Shown here: positions 1 through 13,400 of the stretch, piece after piece
How the letters are laid out: the number at the start of each line of letters is the position of its first letter
Numbering within the stretch: position 1 is the first letter of the stretch
Source: Girardinichthys multiradiatus
Lineage: Eukaryota; Chordata; Actinopteri; Cyprinodontiformes; Goodeidae
Direction: 5' to 3'
Assembly (NCBI RefSeq): GCF_021462225.1
Contig: NC_061816.1
Location: forward strand, 12,735,390 to 12,799,389
Length of the DNA stretch: 64,000 bases
Notes under the pieces: model-generated
Database searches by the model: none
Seen by the model: the letters and a program-made list of their open reading frames with translations, nothing else
Told to the model about the DNA's origin: nothing
Translations under genes and position numbers: made by a program

Positions 1-3000
1 AACACTGAGATCAGCCTTTGTTTTGGCAGGTACATCTAGATCAGTGTTGCCCACACGTCTCACATCTATATCCATAATGCGTGTGAAAAACTGCATATCA
101 CCTACAAACGAATATAGGGGACAGCACGTAAATTTGCAATACATACATGCAAGCAAATTAAACAAAATAATTGGCAACCAACTGGTGACTAAGATTAGAA
201 GAATTAAAGTATCCTGCTGCCTCTTAGATCAGCTACACTGAACCCTAACTGATTTGAACTAGCTCCACATTATAAAGTCTTCCTCATACAGAACATCTTC
301 CGTCACCATTGTCAGGGAAACACAGCAGATGCTATGAAGGATTGCGACTGGCACATCCAATGCGGCTAACTCCTTAAACGCGAAAGGTCTCCCCTCAGAG
401 GGCATTCACGGACGCATAATTGCCCGTAATCATATCTTCACCAGGCCTGCTGTGTAATTTTACAGCTTGACAGCTCTCTACTTTTGTGTTCTGCAGTACT
501 TCCAGCACCATCAGCACTTCTGTGCTCAGGTTCTGTGGCGGTAATTTAGCTTTCACTCCAGATCTTTCATGCCTATCACCCGTGACTCACGCTCTAAATT
601 TAAACAGGATTGTCGCCACAAGTGGGAAGAATGAACAAGCACACGCAGACTGCAACTCTTACAGCGGGGTTTATATAATGCAGAAAAGTTGCTTTTAATA
701 TTGGTGCTGCTTTCAGCTGACTGTGAGATTTATATTTAAATGATCCTTTTTGGAATCAGGTTACATTGATGCATCTGCACAGCATTTCTAATATCTAACC
801 CAAATGTGCTATAGTCATTTTCCCTATGCATCTGGTAAAGCAGTTGAAGGAGTGGGAGGAATCTGCTGGCTGCCAAACACTGCCTGGATGGAGCCTGTAT
901 TCCCTTGGAAAGAGGCAAGGAGGACAGGCGATGGCCGCCAGCGCTGTCCAATCAGCCATGAAAACAGTATCACTGTCCCTGCTGCTTGACCTTCCTGCAG
1001 TCTGCCACCAATTCAGACTGAGGTAATGACATATAACCTGGGGATGGGGTCCCGTGGGGCTGATCTCTGGCTCATTTTTAGACCTTCCTACCTAACATTA
1101 TAGCATCCATCGTGCAGCCTATCACTCAAACATACTGTAAAGATTCAGAAGTCAATCACCACTAATCTTAAACCGTCCAGCTGTTAGAGCAATGTTCTAG
1201 GCGATGTAGTCCATCACAAGAGGTAAGAAACATAATCTCCATATCTTTTTGCTGATAATGAATTTGGAGGAATACTTTAGCATGAGATTAGAGATTTCTC
1301 AAAATTTGTATACAGCATCAGCCATGCTTTAGCCCACTGCACAAGAAGTGGATCAAAATGGGTAGTGAGGTTTTTTTTCACATCCAACCAAAGATAATGT
1401 CATAAATCCATAGGCAGCAGTCAGGATATTTTCAACCCACAACTACCATTGCAGCAAATGACCACAGCACAGTCACAAGTCCGATCTCTTACACCTCTGT
1501 CCTCTAGCCAGTCCAATTGGATAGAAAGATGAAAAATGTTCTGTTGATACCTGTACTGAACAGTATGCACCCTTAGATGACCCCTACTCCCTGACCCCTT
1601 AAAAACTAAATATTCAAAGAATTTGCAGCAGAATAGTCTTCTAATTGAACCACATTAGCTATTATTCAAGACTTTTTTTAATAGCATTTAAAAAATATTA
1701 CTGACAGTACAGACCTTACTGGAGTTTTGATTCAATTACATTATTTAATAAAATCAGTATACAACAGTATAAATAATGTTAGCTGAGACCATAGTAGCAT
1801 TTGGTTGTTTAAAAACCCAGGTCCCTTCGATTTATTTTAACACAGATAATTTAATGAACGAGGTATGTATTAATGCAGATGTTGCCCCTAATGAGATTAT
1901 TAAATTGTATTGTCAAATTTAATTTAGAGATCATAATTTTGGTAGCAAAAACAAAACAATATGTTTAAATTGGACGTAAAAAAATACAACAGGTTCAGGA
2001 TTGTGCATCAGGTGTGTAGCCTCCTTTAGTGCTGACCCAACTATACAAATGTTGCATCTTAAATCGAGACTCAATAAACACAGCAGTGTTTTTTCCAATC
2101 TGTTATAGTCTAGTTTTAGTGAGCCTTTGTGAGTTGTCAAGGTAGACATGCTGCATGTTCAAACATGATATTGTACATACTTTGGTTCTAGCAAGTGTTT
2201 ACTGAGCTACTGTTGCCTTTCTATTATCTGGAACCAGATTGCTAATTTCCCTCTGACTTCTGACATCAACAAGCATTTTTGTCCACTAAACCGCCGCTCA
2301 CTGGATATTTTGTCTTATTCAAACCACTCTCTCTAAACCTGCAAGATGATTTTGAGTCCATAACCCACGTAGATCTGCAGAGTTTAAGATGATCAGACCA
2401 GCCCATCTGGCACCAACAACCAGAAGGTTGCAAAGTCACCTACATCTCCTCTCATTCCCATTGTGATATTTGGTCTGAACGATTCAAAACTGAAAAGATT
2501 CTGTGAAAAGGATTTTTAATACAGAACTGTTATGACTGTGTTATGGCCTACACATTCATGGGGAAGACTGATGACTTGGCAGTTTTCCGGCAGTCATAAA
2601 CACCTTCTACTAGTGGGTTATGCCACAAGGGGAAATTGGTAAAGAAGCTGGTTGTTTACATCAATGCTAATATTAACTGCTGCTAAAAAAAAAAGTGTAA
2701 TCACTCAAGACAAAAAGAAAAACTGCAAATGATTGTTGGAAAAAGGTGTAGAAACTTTGCCTTTTTTCTTTGTAAAGGTCAGAGGAAAAGTAATAGTCCT
2801 TTAATTCATTTTGGGGGCTGTTTTGAAGGTGCCATAATAGGTGGCATTTCATCGTTATCAGATTTGGGCATAAAAACAAATACTCCCTCCTGACGGGAAA
2901 ATACAATTAAACAAATAAAAGTAGGAACAACTTCATGTGACCCTTGTTGGGAGACAGAAGGTGAGGGGGGAAGAAATGAGGGGCACACAAGAGGAAAAAA

Positions 3001-4628
3001 ATACATTGACAGCCGTCTCCAACTGGCAAAGGAGAAAACATAGAAGCTGCTTGTAAAACAAAAAAATAAAATCAGACTTGTAATTAATAACCTCACGCAT
3101 ATTTAACGTCTTCTTTATTCATGAGCACCTGCTTCCGATGATCTGGGAGGCCGTGCAGAATCAACCTGCATTTTTAACCTTCACAGATGAAAGTCTAAAT
3201 ATTGGCCCCAACCTAGGTTTGACAGTACCATTACGTGGTCATTTAATCAGAGAAACACATCAATCAACAAAAGTAACGTTTATCACCTTGTCAGGACAAG
3301 AAAAACAAAGATTGGCCTAAAATCTGAAATACAGTCAAAAAATTTTCTAAAACTCAAACAGTGTATTTGGAATACAGCTGGACTGCTCTGAAAATGTTCA
3401 TAGACCCTACTCATTCGTTCTTGACCTTCTGCCTCACAACAAATTGCTTTAATTCAGTTAGTGACAAACTGCAACTGTTCTTAAGAAAGGAAGGAAGGAA
3501 AAAGAAAGGAAAACAACATTGGCCTGTGGTCATTTCTTCAAAGAGCTAAACAGCTACAAAACAGAAAATGTTAATGGTTTAAAAATATGACATTTAAATT
3601 CCTTATTTGGCTGCTCTGAGGTACAGCTCTAGGAGAGGTCACTGATTAGATTTGTAAGTTAAGCTTAAATGTTGAGAAGATTATCAAGTAATTGTTTTTG
3701 TCTTAAGAATGTTTCTAACAATGTGAACTAAAACTATGACTATTCCCATATGTTGTACCTAAGTAACAGATAATGCTCTTTGCTAGTTTGAGGATTTTTT
3801 TTAAAGAAAAGGTAAAAGAATAACGTTTGGAAACACAATTTATTTCCATACATAAGTTTTCTTTTTTTTCCCCCACACTTATCTGGGCCTGAAAAGTACT
3901 AAAAACAAATTCCATACTTTTCAAGACACTGTAGAAACCTCTTCATTTATCAACAGCGTATCAGCCGCAGGCCAGTTCAGACCTTTTCTGAAAGCCTTGA
4001 TGTTATGATAAATACAGAGAAATGTTCGGCTGTTGCTTTTTTAAATAAGCAAATTCTTTCTTGAAAAATACCTGTTCAGATGGCTTCATATATATTACTT
4101 GAAAGCCTGTATATACCTCAAGGACGTAATTTGCGGGGGGGGGTGTTATGACCCCCCAAAAAATCTGATCAAGTCAATAACCCCCCCACCAAATATAATA
4201 ACATCACTCCGATATACAAATAAATAATGCATAAATAACTTGTTGATTTTCTTTTATTTTCATTTGCCAGCAAAATAACATCATCATCTGATAATGTAAC
4301 CCCCCCACCCCCGTTGGTATCACCCAACCCGCTTTCTCCACCAAGCATTCAGACACACTGAATGGCGGTGCACGTAGACCAGCTTTAAAATACAGTGGTA
4401 CCCAGGTGCTTTGTTAGACCTGCCACCTGGACCTCTGGGGCTGAAGTTCCAGATGTTTTCAGAACAGCCCCGAATCTCATGAAAGAAGACATTGAGGAGT
4501 TCATGTCTGTTCAAAAGATGCATTAAGCCCCAAAATGACAGACTCTATATTTTTATTAAAAACAATCATATTTGTTTCTATTGTGTTCCATATAATCACT
4601 GCCCGCTCAGGCGGACTGGCAATTTGCC

Positions 4629-4650
4629 CATTCTGGAGAAATCCAGAATG
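4629..4650. repeat. Perfect 9-bp hairpin with GAAA loop
   Basis: The arms CATTCTGGA and TCCAGAATG are perfectly complementary around a four-base GAAA loop. The surroundings (about 4590-4740) look like part of a dispersed fish repeat, and a partly similar phrase about a side-by-side purine/pyrimidine block occurs near 7198. No function is claimed. Confidence 0.6.
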
Positions 4651-7600
4651 GCTGTTTGGTCCAGGCTGTTAGCCTGCCTCATTAATCACCCGATGAGTTA
4701 CACTGAGCGCATCAAACAGCTACAATAGGGGAGACGGCTCATTTCAGAGCAGCCGCGGAGACAACCAGAGAGTGGAAGCCTGGTGGGTGTGTTCGCCCAG
4801 GAACAGGTGGAGGCAGAGCGGCTTAACCCAGACTGAAGTTAGCGTTCAACCTGATAGCTGGCCTAGAATGAGCTAACTGTAAGCTAGCACTAATCACTGA
4901 TTCACCCAGCAAGACATGAGGTGGAGGTTCACTAATGAGCATCATCAGGGTCACGATGAGGGACTTTCACCTGAGCTACAGGTGAAGTTAAATGGCCTGG
5001 ACATGATAGAAAATTGTAGGAGCCCTCTCTGTGAGCTACTAGCTGGATCTGCATCATGTTGTGAAAAATATCTGATCTTTAGTCAAAAGGTTTATGAAAG
5101 GAGGAACATTATTTAATGAAATGTTGGGATAGCACACAGCAAAATTTAAATAAATAAATGTGTTTTTAGGGTCTTACCATTCAATTAAAATCTAAGAAAA
5201 TCAATTTTATAGCAGTTTTCTTTTTAGAAATGTAAGAAATTATGACAATGGAGCCTCAGATGTGGCAAAGAGAGTGAGAAAGTAAAATTTTAAAAAAGTC
5301 ATTTACATAGATGAGAAAAGAAGCACATTTATTTGAGCCACAGGAAACAGTTTCTCTGAGTTTAAGAACAACTTTAGTTCGACAGACAGAGCAGAAAGTT
5401 TTTTCTAAATATCACAAAATGTGTCATTATCTGCTGCAGCCAAATGTGTTTTTCATCAGTTACAAACAAATCTTCATCCTTCACTTAAACTACTAACACA
5501 AAATTAAAACCAAGTCAAATGATTGTGAAGCTTTTGAAACACCACGATGCAGCATTCATGAATATGAAGGTACTCTAAAAATGTTTAATATTTGGTACTG
5601 TGTCAGAAAAAAGATGAAGTAAAAGTAAGCATTTTATTAATTGCTGAACTGATGTGGAACAGAAAAACTGCAGAGTAATTACAAAGAAAACAGCAAAGTT
5701 AGGCAAATCACAGTAAAAGCATTTGAATGCATTCCAAAACAGGAACGCAAAATTAGCCTGACTCCTTTTACAAAAGTAAATGATTCAATAAGCCAAAGTT
5801 ACGCACCCTTGCCATTACTGATGCTGCAATTTTGAGCTTTTTCTCTCATTATTTGTCAAATGAAAAAGTTTCTCAATTCAGCTCCTTCAGCCTGGATGCA
5901 ATTTTTAAACTTTTCTTCTGTTGCCACATTAGCTCCTGTTCAAAGAGGAAAAGCCAAGAGAACACGGTGGAAATTGCTTTGAAATAAATGTTTTTATGAA
6001 ATTTACAGAATATAATCGAACTGGAAAGTTGCAATGAAATAAGCTGATCAACCTCTGCCAACAAACCAAATGAACCAAGACATATTTCATATATCAGTGT
6101 TTCTGGTATCCAATAAAAACCTTAACTATTAAAACCTAAAATATTAACACACCTCAATGCGGTAAAATGTTAAATATTTAAGGAGCTAGCTCTATAAAAT
6201 TGTCAGACAAAAAAAAGAAGACTTTTTGGCATGAAAATCTCCTAGTTATGGCTCCTTGTTTGCATCCATATAAATTTATTAATCCCAGAACAATCTGCAG
6301 TGTTTTACCTTCTTGTAAAAGCACAAGCCTATCCTTAAATTGCATATATTTGCAACTGGGAGGCTTTACCCAAATTATTTAAGAATGACTTTTTGAGCCT
6401 TGTCCAAACACTCTGACCCTGTATTCCTTGCCTCCGGTCCCCTCCTGTAACTCAGAAGGATTCTCTATCCTCACAGCTAGTTAATTACAGTTAATTATGC
6501 TCACCAGGCATCCCAGGTGTAACTCAGTCTCTTATTAGAGAGCTGAAAATGCTGGAATTGGAGCGCTGGTAGAAGTAAGCAAGCGATAATGTAAACCTGA
6601 GATATTAAGAGCAGGAATTAGTCGCTCCTTTTGCTGCACGGTCCATCTGTGATCTCCAGAGCACTGCATGAGCTATTTTAGGAAGAAAATGCGGTGGCTT
6701 GCTTCTTTAGCTGAATCCAATTTTTAAAAACTATGCAGAGCCTCCACGTGTTTTAGCACTACTGGTAGAGATGTGTAAATAGCCTTAAAATAAATCTACA
6801 TTTTATTGTAGTAGGAACATTTCTACACTTCCAAGAGGCTTTGGAATATAAACAGGGCAACAGGATCACAGATCCTCCACTGTGCTAGACCAGTCATGTG
6901 TTACCTTTTCACACCAAATCCATCTACAGTGTTTGTTGATGAGAAGCAAAAATATAATCCTTTGGTAAAACATCATAAAATATTAATAAAATAATGTCAG
7001 AAGCAGTGGGTCTTTAAAAGCACCTTAAAGGCCTATTACATATCACTGGAAAAGCTAGCTTTGACTGTTTTCTTTTTTTGTGTTTTTAATTATCGGAATA
7101 GTTTTACTGTTATGAGTTTATGTTATTGTCCTTGTCATGCAGTGCTTTGGTGAAACTTTGTTATAAAACCCTCGTCTGACCAAATCACACGGTACACCCA
7201 GTGGCAGACTGGCCTTTTCTTGGCATGCCTCTAAAACAATCAGCTGGGATATAGCTAGGGTCTAATGGTTGCTATGGAGACTTAGTCCCATAAGTAACAT
7301 AAGGAATGCTACTGTTGTAGCCCATGTTCTCGATACATCTGTGTTTGGTAGCTCTTGAGGTACTGGCTCTAGCTGCAGTCCACACCTTGTGAATCACCAC
7401 ACTGTTTCCTTCCACAAAGGTTTTCTTTCATTTGCTTGGATCCAGCACTTTCAACAGCCTGCTTCTCTAGCAATCACCTTGTAGAAGGTGTCTGCTGGAC
7501 AGCTGTCCAGTCAGCAGTTCTCCTCATTATTGCGTGATTTTAATTGTTCTTCTGTGTTCTAATTTTGTGAGAAATGTTTTTAGCTTTAAGCTATGATAAT

Positions 7601-9766
7601 CAAAATGAACCAAACGAGATGCTTCACAGTATTTGCATTCTATCTGCATAACATACACGTTCCAGAGGTTTGCATTGAATTAATGAAATTAATTGAACTT
7701 TTCATTAATTTCCTTATTTATTACTTAAATTCTGCTCTTATTCCTGTTCTCTGTTTCACAATGGTGAGTTGAATTCTTTCTTTGCTAGGCAAACATGCCA
7801 AATTACACCTCTATTAAACTTTAATCACATAAAAGAACTGTTTCATGTCCAGAAATGGTAGAGAATTTACTGCTACAGAAAGAGAAACTTTAGGTTCTGT
7901 AATTTTAAGTACTACCGATCTGGTCTTTGTCCCACATTTACTGCAACCTTGAAAACATATTTGCAGCAAGGTGGGAAGCTTTTAACTTCTTATATCTATT
8001 TTTTTTTTGGTTTTTTTATTTTCCATTTTACAGCCATGTCAGAATGGATCCACTTTAGACTTCGACACCAAGATCTTTTCAAAGCGCATTTTCTTTAATG
8101 TAGCAAAATCAGAGATTCCTCTAAACAATTATTAGTGGCAGTGCGCTTTGATTTAGTCAAGGAGTTCTTTACAGCCTAAACCCACCTGTTTTCACTTTTA
8201 AACATTAGGTAACAATGATAGGATTCTTCATGCTATTTAATGTTCATAAACCAATCAGCCAAAAAAAATCATATGAATTTTTGACCTTTCATTTGAGTGA
8301 TGTTTATTACAGTTTAAAGGAGGAAACAGGAGATTGCTGTACATTACTCAGGATAAGAACCTAATCAGAACTAACTCAAAAATGTACCAACAACTAGATT
8401 ATGATATAAAAATAACTGATAAAACAATCACAAATAGAATTGTATCAAACTATGTATCTACAAATGACTGAATAAAGACAGACACAAACATATGACTAAT
8501 AAAGATGAACAAGCATAATTCTATTCAACCACCCATTACTAAAGGGGAAATTGTTTTATGAATAGAATTTAAACATTTTATAATTTAATATTGATTAAAC
8601 CATGAAATACATCTGGAGTTTATTAGTCTCTCAGAAGGTTAAAGAACATTAATATTCAAAGATGTAGTCTTTTCCCTGAATCCAAAAAAGCTTCATTTTT
8701 AGGGTTTGTCAACATCAGTATCAAATGTTCTGATTTTTTAATGTCTTATTTAAACTTTCCAAATCAGCAAAAGAAGATAATTGAAACCTGCAGACATTTT
8801 AAAGTGACATGAAGGGCATTTGTTGTAGGTGAAAGGTCAACTAAGGTAGTAGGCCTCATTACAATTTAGTGCAATATATTGTCTCCATGAAATTTAGAAC
8901 TTCTCTCAAATGTTTTTTTTACCTCATCTCATTACCTATATATTTAATGGGGGGGGAGCATTTAGAAGAACACCCTCTACAATATAATTTCTCTTTACTA
9001 TGGACTTTTACCAGCAGAAACCAAATATTCAAAAAACAAAATATGAAAAAACACAAAGCCATAAAATTACTCCATATAGGCAACTTAAACATGCAGGAGA
9101 CAAATTAAAACAAAGTTCGAGTGGGTTGTCAAATTTGCGCAACACTATATGCTGCAATATAATAGGTTGTATAATACAGTACCATGGAAACAAGTGCCGG
9201 ACATAAATCTGGTTCCAGAAAAGCAACAACAAAGCTACAGGAAGCTATAGATATCATAGCGGCTGCTTGTTCCTACAGGGAATCACTGTCAAGACAGCAG
9301 GAGGTCCAGGTATCAGCCAAAAGCCTCATTTATTAAACCTGAACACCCAAAAATTGTTTAATCTTAGCTCTTGAATGCCATGGCAACAGCTGTTTCTTCA
9401 GTGGCATTAACGATGGTATTTGACTCAGTCACAAGCCTGACTCCATAAAAAAACGACCTGGATGTTGGAGAACGGTGCAACATGGGCTTCATCTAGTGGT
9501 GAAGAGTGGTAAGGCAGAGATAAAAACCAATGACAGTGTTGACTTTTAACAATGTTCATTTACTTCACATATCTCATCTTATCCTATATAGTATTTAAAT
9601 CCAAAAATAAAAAATTAGTAAGACTATAATAAAAAAAAACTTTTTTTTTTTTTACAGCTTTGTAGGTCATGTATTACAGAACTAAACAGAAAAGTGAGAT
9701 ATTTGACTGAACAAAACCAATATACAGTGAATATAAGAGACAAGTTTCATTGCAGTTTATACCAAT

Positions 9767-10387
9767 TTTATTTAAATTAGATTCGATTTTATTAAAACAT
9801 TCAAGTTTTCAGGACAAACACTGACAGTGCAATACAGGACTCAATGAAAAACAAGACATGCGGTACAACAGGAAATCAGAGACAACACAAACATGTCAAC
9901 ATGTTCAGGGGTTCCCAACAGTAGCAGAAACTTAACACACACAAACACACACACACACACACAAAAGGCCATTTTCTTTTCAGCTGTCACTGCGAACTAT
10001 TCTCTAAACAGCTCTAAAAATATATACACCAACTACTGCCAGTACCAACTAAATATTAATACTCTGAAAAGGGAGCATATCTTAAATAAACGGAAAATAA
10101 TATATGCAGAAGTCAAATTAAATCTTTAAAGTTCATCTTAATATGATTTTCAATTAAACTTGAAATGTGATTAAAACTGTTGTTAATTGCTTTTTTTTAC
10201 AATTAAGGATAGTTTGTGTTTCTTCAACTTGAATCATTGTCTTCCCTGGTCCTTAAGAAGAATACTGTAGTGGATTTTGTAAATAACCAGTCAAGTAAAC
10301 AACATTTTTGGCCCATTAAAACAATTTGAGTCAACCACGAGGCACAGTTTTCAAGACAGAATCCAGATGCTGAGCTGGATCATCACA
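9767..10387 (-). other. Probable 3' untranslated region of the unrecognised gene
   Basis: This follows the TGA stop at 10388-10390 on the minus strand. AATAAA on the minus strand occurs at 9788-9793 and 9767-9772, so either could be the polyadenylation signal. The boundary is inferred only from these motifs; other AT-rich candidates exist and no transcript data are available. Confidence 0.4.
9936..9962. repeat. CA dinucleotide microsatellite
   Basis: A short (CA)n run interrupted by AA near its start. It lies upstream (window left) of the 3' end of the minus-strand gene, possibly just outside its 3' untranslated region. Confidence 0.8.
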
Positions 10388-10490
10388 TCACTTTGTGTCC
10401 ATGGAAAAGCCCTCTGTGTATCCCATGATCCTTTGCAGCTCCTCAATACAGGGAACTATTAACTGGCTTTGCAGCTGGGCCATCTTAAAC
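10388..10490 (-). CDS. Unrecognised gene, coding exon 6 and stop
   Basis: Acceptor TTTCTAG, then 34 codons completing RFKMAQLQSQLIV and ending GYTEGFSMDTK before TGA at 10390-10388. The phase matches exon 5 exactly. The C-terminus is short, amphipathic and shows no PDZ ligand or targeting signal. Confidence 0.85.
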
Positions 10491-13400
10491 CTAGAAACAG
10501 AAGACAGACGTTAATCATATTTCCCATATTAAAGTATCCTTCCAACTAAAGTACTGACTTAAGAACGACTATCTTAGACCTACGAGTAAAAGCACTGAGA
10601 GGCTACCCAGCACATATGAACAGTGGCACGTTAGCTGCTAACCTTAATCAAACAGCAAGGTTGTATTCTAAAAACCTACTGTGCTGCGGCAGCAATTGAA
10701 TTAAATTTGTACATGTAGGTTTCAACAATAAAGACCTGAAAGCTGTGTAAACTTACATTGAACAGGCAACAAATGAGACTCCAGTAGGATGCCCATACTG
10801 CTTTCCTTTAGCTGGATGTTTATGCAGGCAACTGGCTGCCAACCAATCAGCAGAGTTCAGATCTGACACTAACACCGCTCCAGGATGATGTGATCACGCC
10901 TGGGCTGCACTGAATACAGGCGTGACTCAAACTCGGGAAATCAGGAAACCTCGATCTGTAGAGGTGGTTTAGGACACGTGGAGTCCAAATCTCCCTGGAT
11001 TTTTAGGTTTTTTTTTTTACTTTTGTCACGTTAAAACATCAAGTTTGGTGTGCATTTATATTCTACTTCCTGACTTAATAGTGTGTGTAACCATTTTTCT
11101 CTGGCTGCATGTTTTAGGTGGGTCGTCCTGGAAGGTGAACCTTCACTCAAGGATTAAGTCGGTTCCAGCTTCTAACATGTTTTCTCCCAGGACTTGCACG
11201 CTGCCCAATCGCCCCATCAATTCTGGTTAGCTTTCTTATCCCTTCTGAAGGGAAAAATAAACCCAGAGCATGATGCTGCCACTGCCCTGCTCAAAGCTTG
11301 GGCATTATTTTAAAACCTAAACCCGTTTTAAACTTCTCTACTTTCTCACAGACTTATCCAGTGGGGTTGTTGGTGTTCATTGATGTTCTCTAACAAACCG
11401 CTCACGTCTTCACAGAACAGTGGGATTTATAATGAAATGAAACACAAGTGTAGTCTTATTTTCTAACTTCTTAAGGCAGTTGGTTGCCCTGGATTTCGTT
11501 AGACGTATAGATAAAGCACACCAAACGTTTCAGATCTTTTTTGGAACTTAGAAGAAAAAAAATATTTGGTTTCTTTATGTTTAAGATTTCAGATGCATCT
11601 GTACACCAACATCTAATTGAATTCATTGCATCATCTCCTCAGCCTGTCACCAGGTTCTACATGAGCCTGTGCAAATGATGCAGTCATGTATGTTAAACCA
11701 TGAAAAGACTGCATGTTTTAGATGTATAGAGGACCAGAGTTACCCACACCTAGAAAATACAGTGACATTTTAGGTGCAAGACTCCATCTGCTTTAGTTGA
11801 CATCGTTTTTAGAAACTCTCCGAATTATTCTTGTTCGCTCATCTCTGGGTTCTGCCAGTGATTTAAAAAAAATAAAAATAACTAAATCAAAAGGTGGACA
11901 AACGTTTATACAGAAACCTTTTAGGAAACCTCCTGTTATGTTACACTTTTTCACATAGATCAGATCATTCAGGTGTGATTTTAATGACAGGTTTCAAACC
12001 TCATACATAAAGCTGACTATCCGAATCAACCAGGAGTCATCCCAACACATTTTTAAAATGGTCAAATATCTTACCTTTTTTATACATTTGTCCACAGAAG
12101 GGAGTTCAGTATTTCTGATAAATAGAAAAGTTACCCCTTACTAATCATTTGTCTGCAGCCAAACTTGCATTTTCTCTAACTTACCTTACGACCGTTGAGC
12201 TGCGTCTACCTTTGATGTATTTAAACGCGGGCAGTGTGCATGCATGTTCGCACGCCAGCTGTACCGCATGAGAACTGTTCTAGTGGCCTTAAAAGCCGGA
12301 CGTACCTCCTGAGCAGCTCCAGTCCTCTGCTGGCTTCTGGGTGGTGGTGCTGGAGAGCAGCAAGGCCATGAGCAGCCAGGATGCTGTAACACTGTTCTCT
12401 CAGCACGTTGTGGTTCACGGTGTCCCACTGTGGTAAGTCACTGGTGTATCGCCACGCCATGAGGGAATGCTCCAACACAGCATCCCACTCTTTGTTCCTC
12501 AGGAGAACTTGGCCCCACTCCTGACATGAAACCTGAGGGAAAAGATGAGGCGGTTACATTTTCAGTATGATGCAATCAAATCGGCTGGTAACCGTGGTGG
12601 CCTGTGTAACATCTGTGTAACATCAATGGTCTTACAAATAATTAGACAACAAATTGCAGGTTTTATGCCTAGGACATTAAGAGTTACAGCACTATTATTT
12701 GTGATGCGTTTCTGGCACAGCTTTACCTACCGTAAATTTCAGACTATAAGCCGCTACTTTTCCCCCCACACTTTGAACACTGCGGCCTATAAAACGGTGC
12801 GGCTAATGCATGTTTTTTATCATGCAGCCAAAAACATTTTGCCTGGCAACAGTAGACCAATGAAATTGATGCGTAGTTCACAGAGGTCCAATGAACTTGT
12901 GCGATAAATCAAGAGCACTTTTACAATTCAATTACCGGTATTGTAAATCAGACATTTATCAACGTGGAAAATCACCATCGGGTTTCGAAAGGCTGGACTG
13001 CTGCGTGATTAAGGGGACGCTCAAGTGAGAGCGTCAACGAAGAGGCTGAAGTGAGAGACGAGATACTGAGGCTGTTCATTTCGGATGCTGAAGAACAGGA
13101 TTTTGATGGTTACGGTGCGCAGGAAGAAGATGAAGGAGGCGATCAATGACCTTTGACCTGGTAGGGTGCAGTGTATATCAGTTAGGAAATATTGGAACGT
13201 TGTTCGTGCGCTGTTCAGTAAAAAATCATAAGCAACGTAATTTGTGTGTTACTGATAACGTACGTATATTTAAAAGGTAGCCGTGTTACAGGCATTGTTC
13301 GAAAAAAAAAAAAAAAAAGCATTTACAATATGCATTTGTTGATATTACCATACAGATTACATTAAAAGTTAAAAAATAAAAATCCTCATGTGTGACGTCT

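Larger units (their letters stand above)
1..10387. other. Intergenic region with no supported gene
   Basis: No open reading frame here has recognisable protein motifs or consistent splice sites; the longest frames are under 100 codons and look random. The sequence is AT-rich with short homopolymers: a G run near 4134, a G run near 8950 and a T run near 9640. A hairpin sits at 4629 and a CA microsatellite at 9936. The right end, from roughly 9400, is probably the 3' untranslated region of the minus-strand gene ending at 10388. Conserved non-coding elements could exist but cannot be recognised without alignment. Confidence 0.6.

Noticed and set aside
12545..12907. 120-codon plus-strand frame
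   Set aside because: It spans the start of the pogo-like transposon and the flanking intron, with no protein motif.
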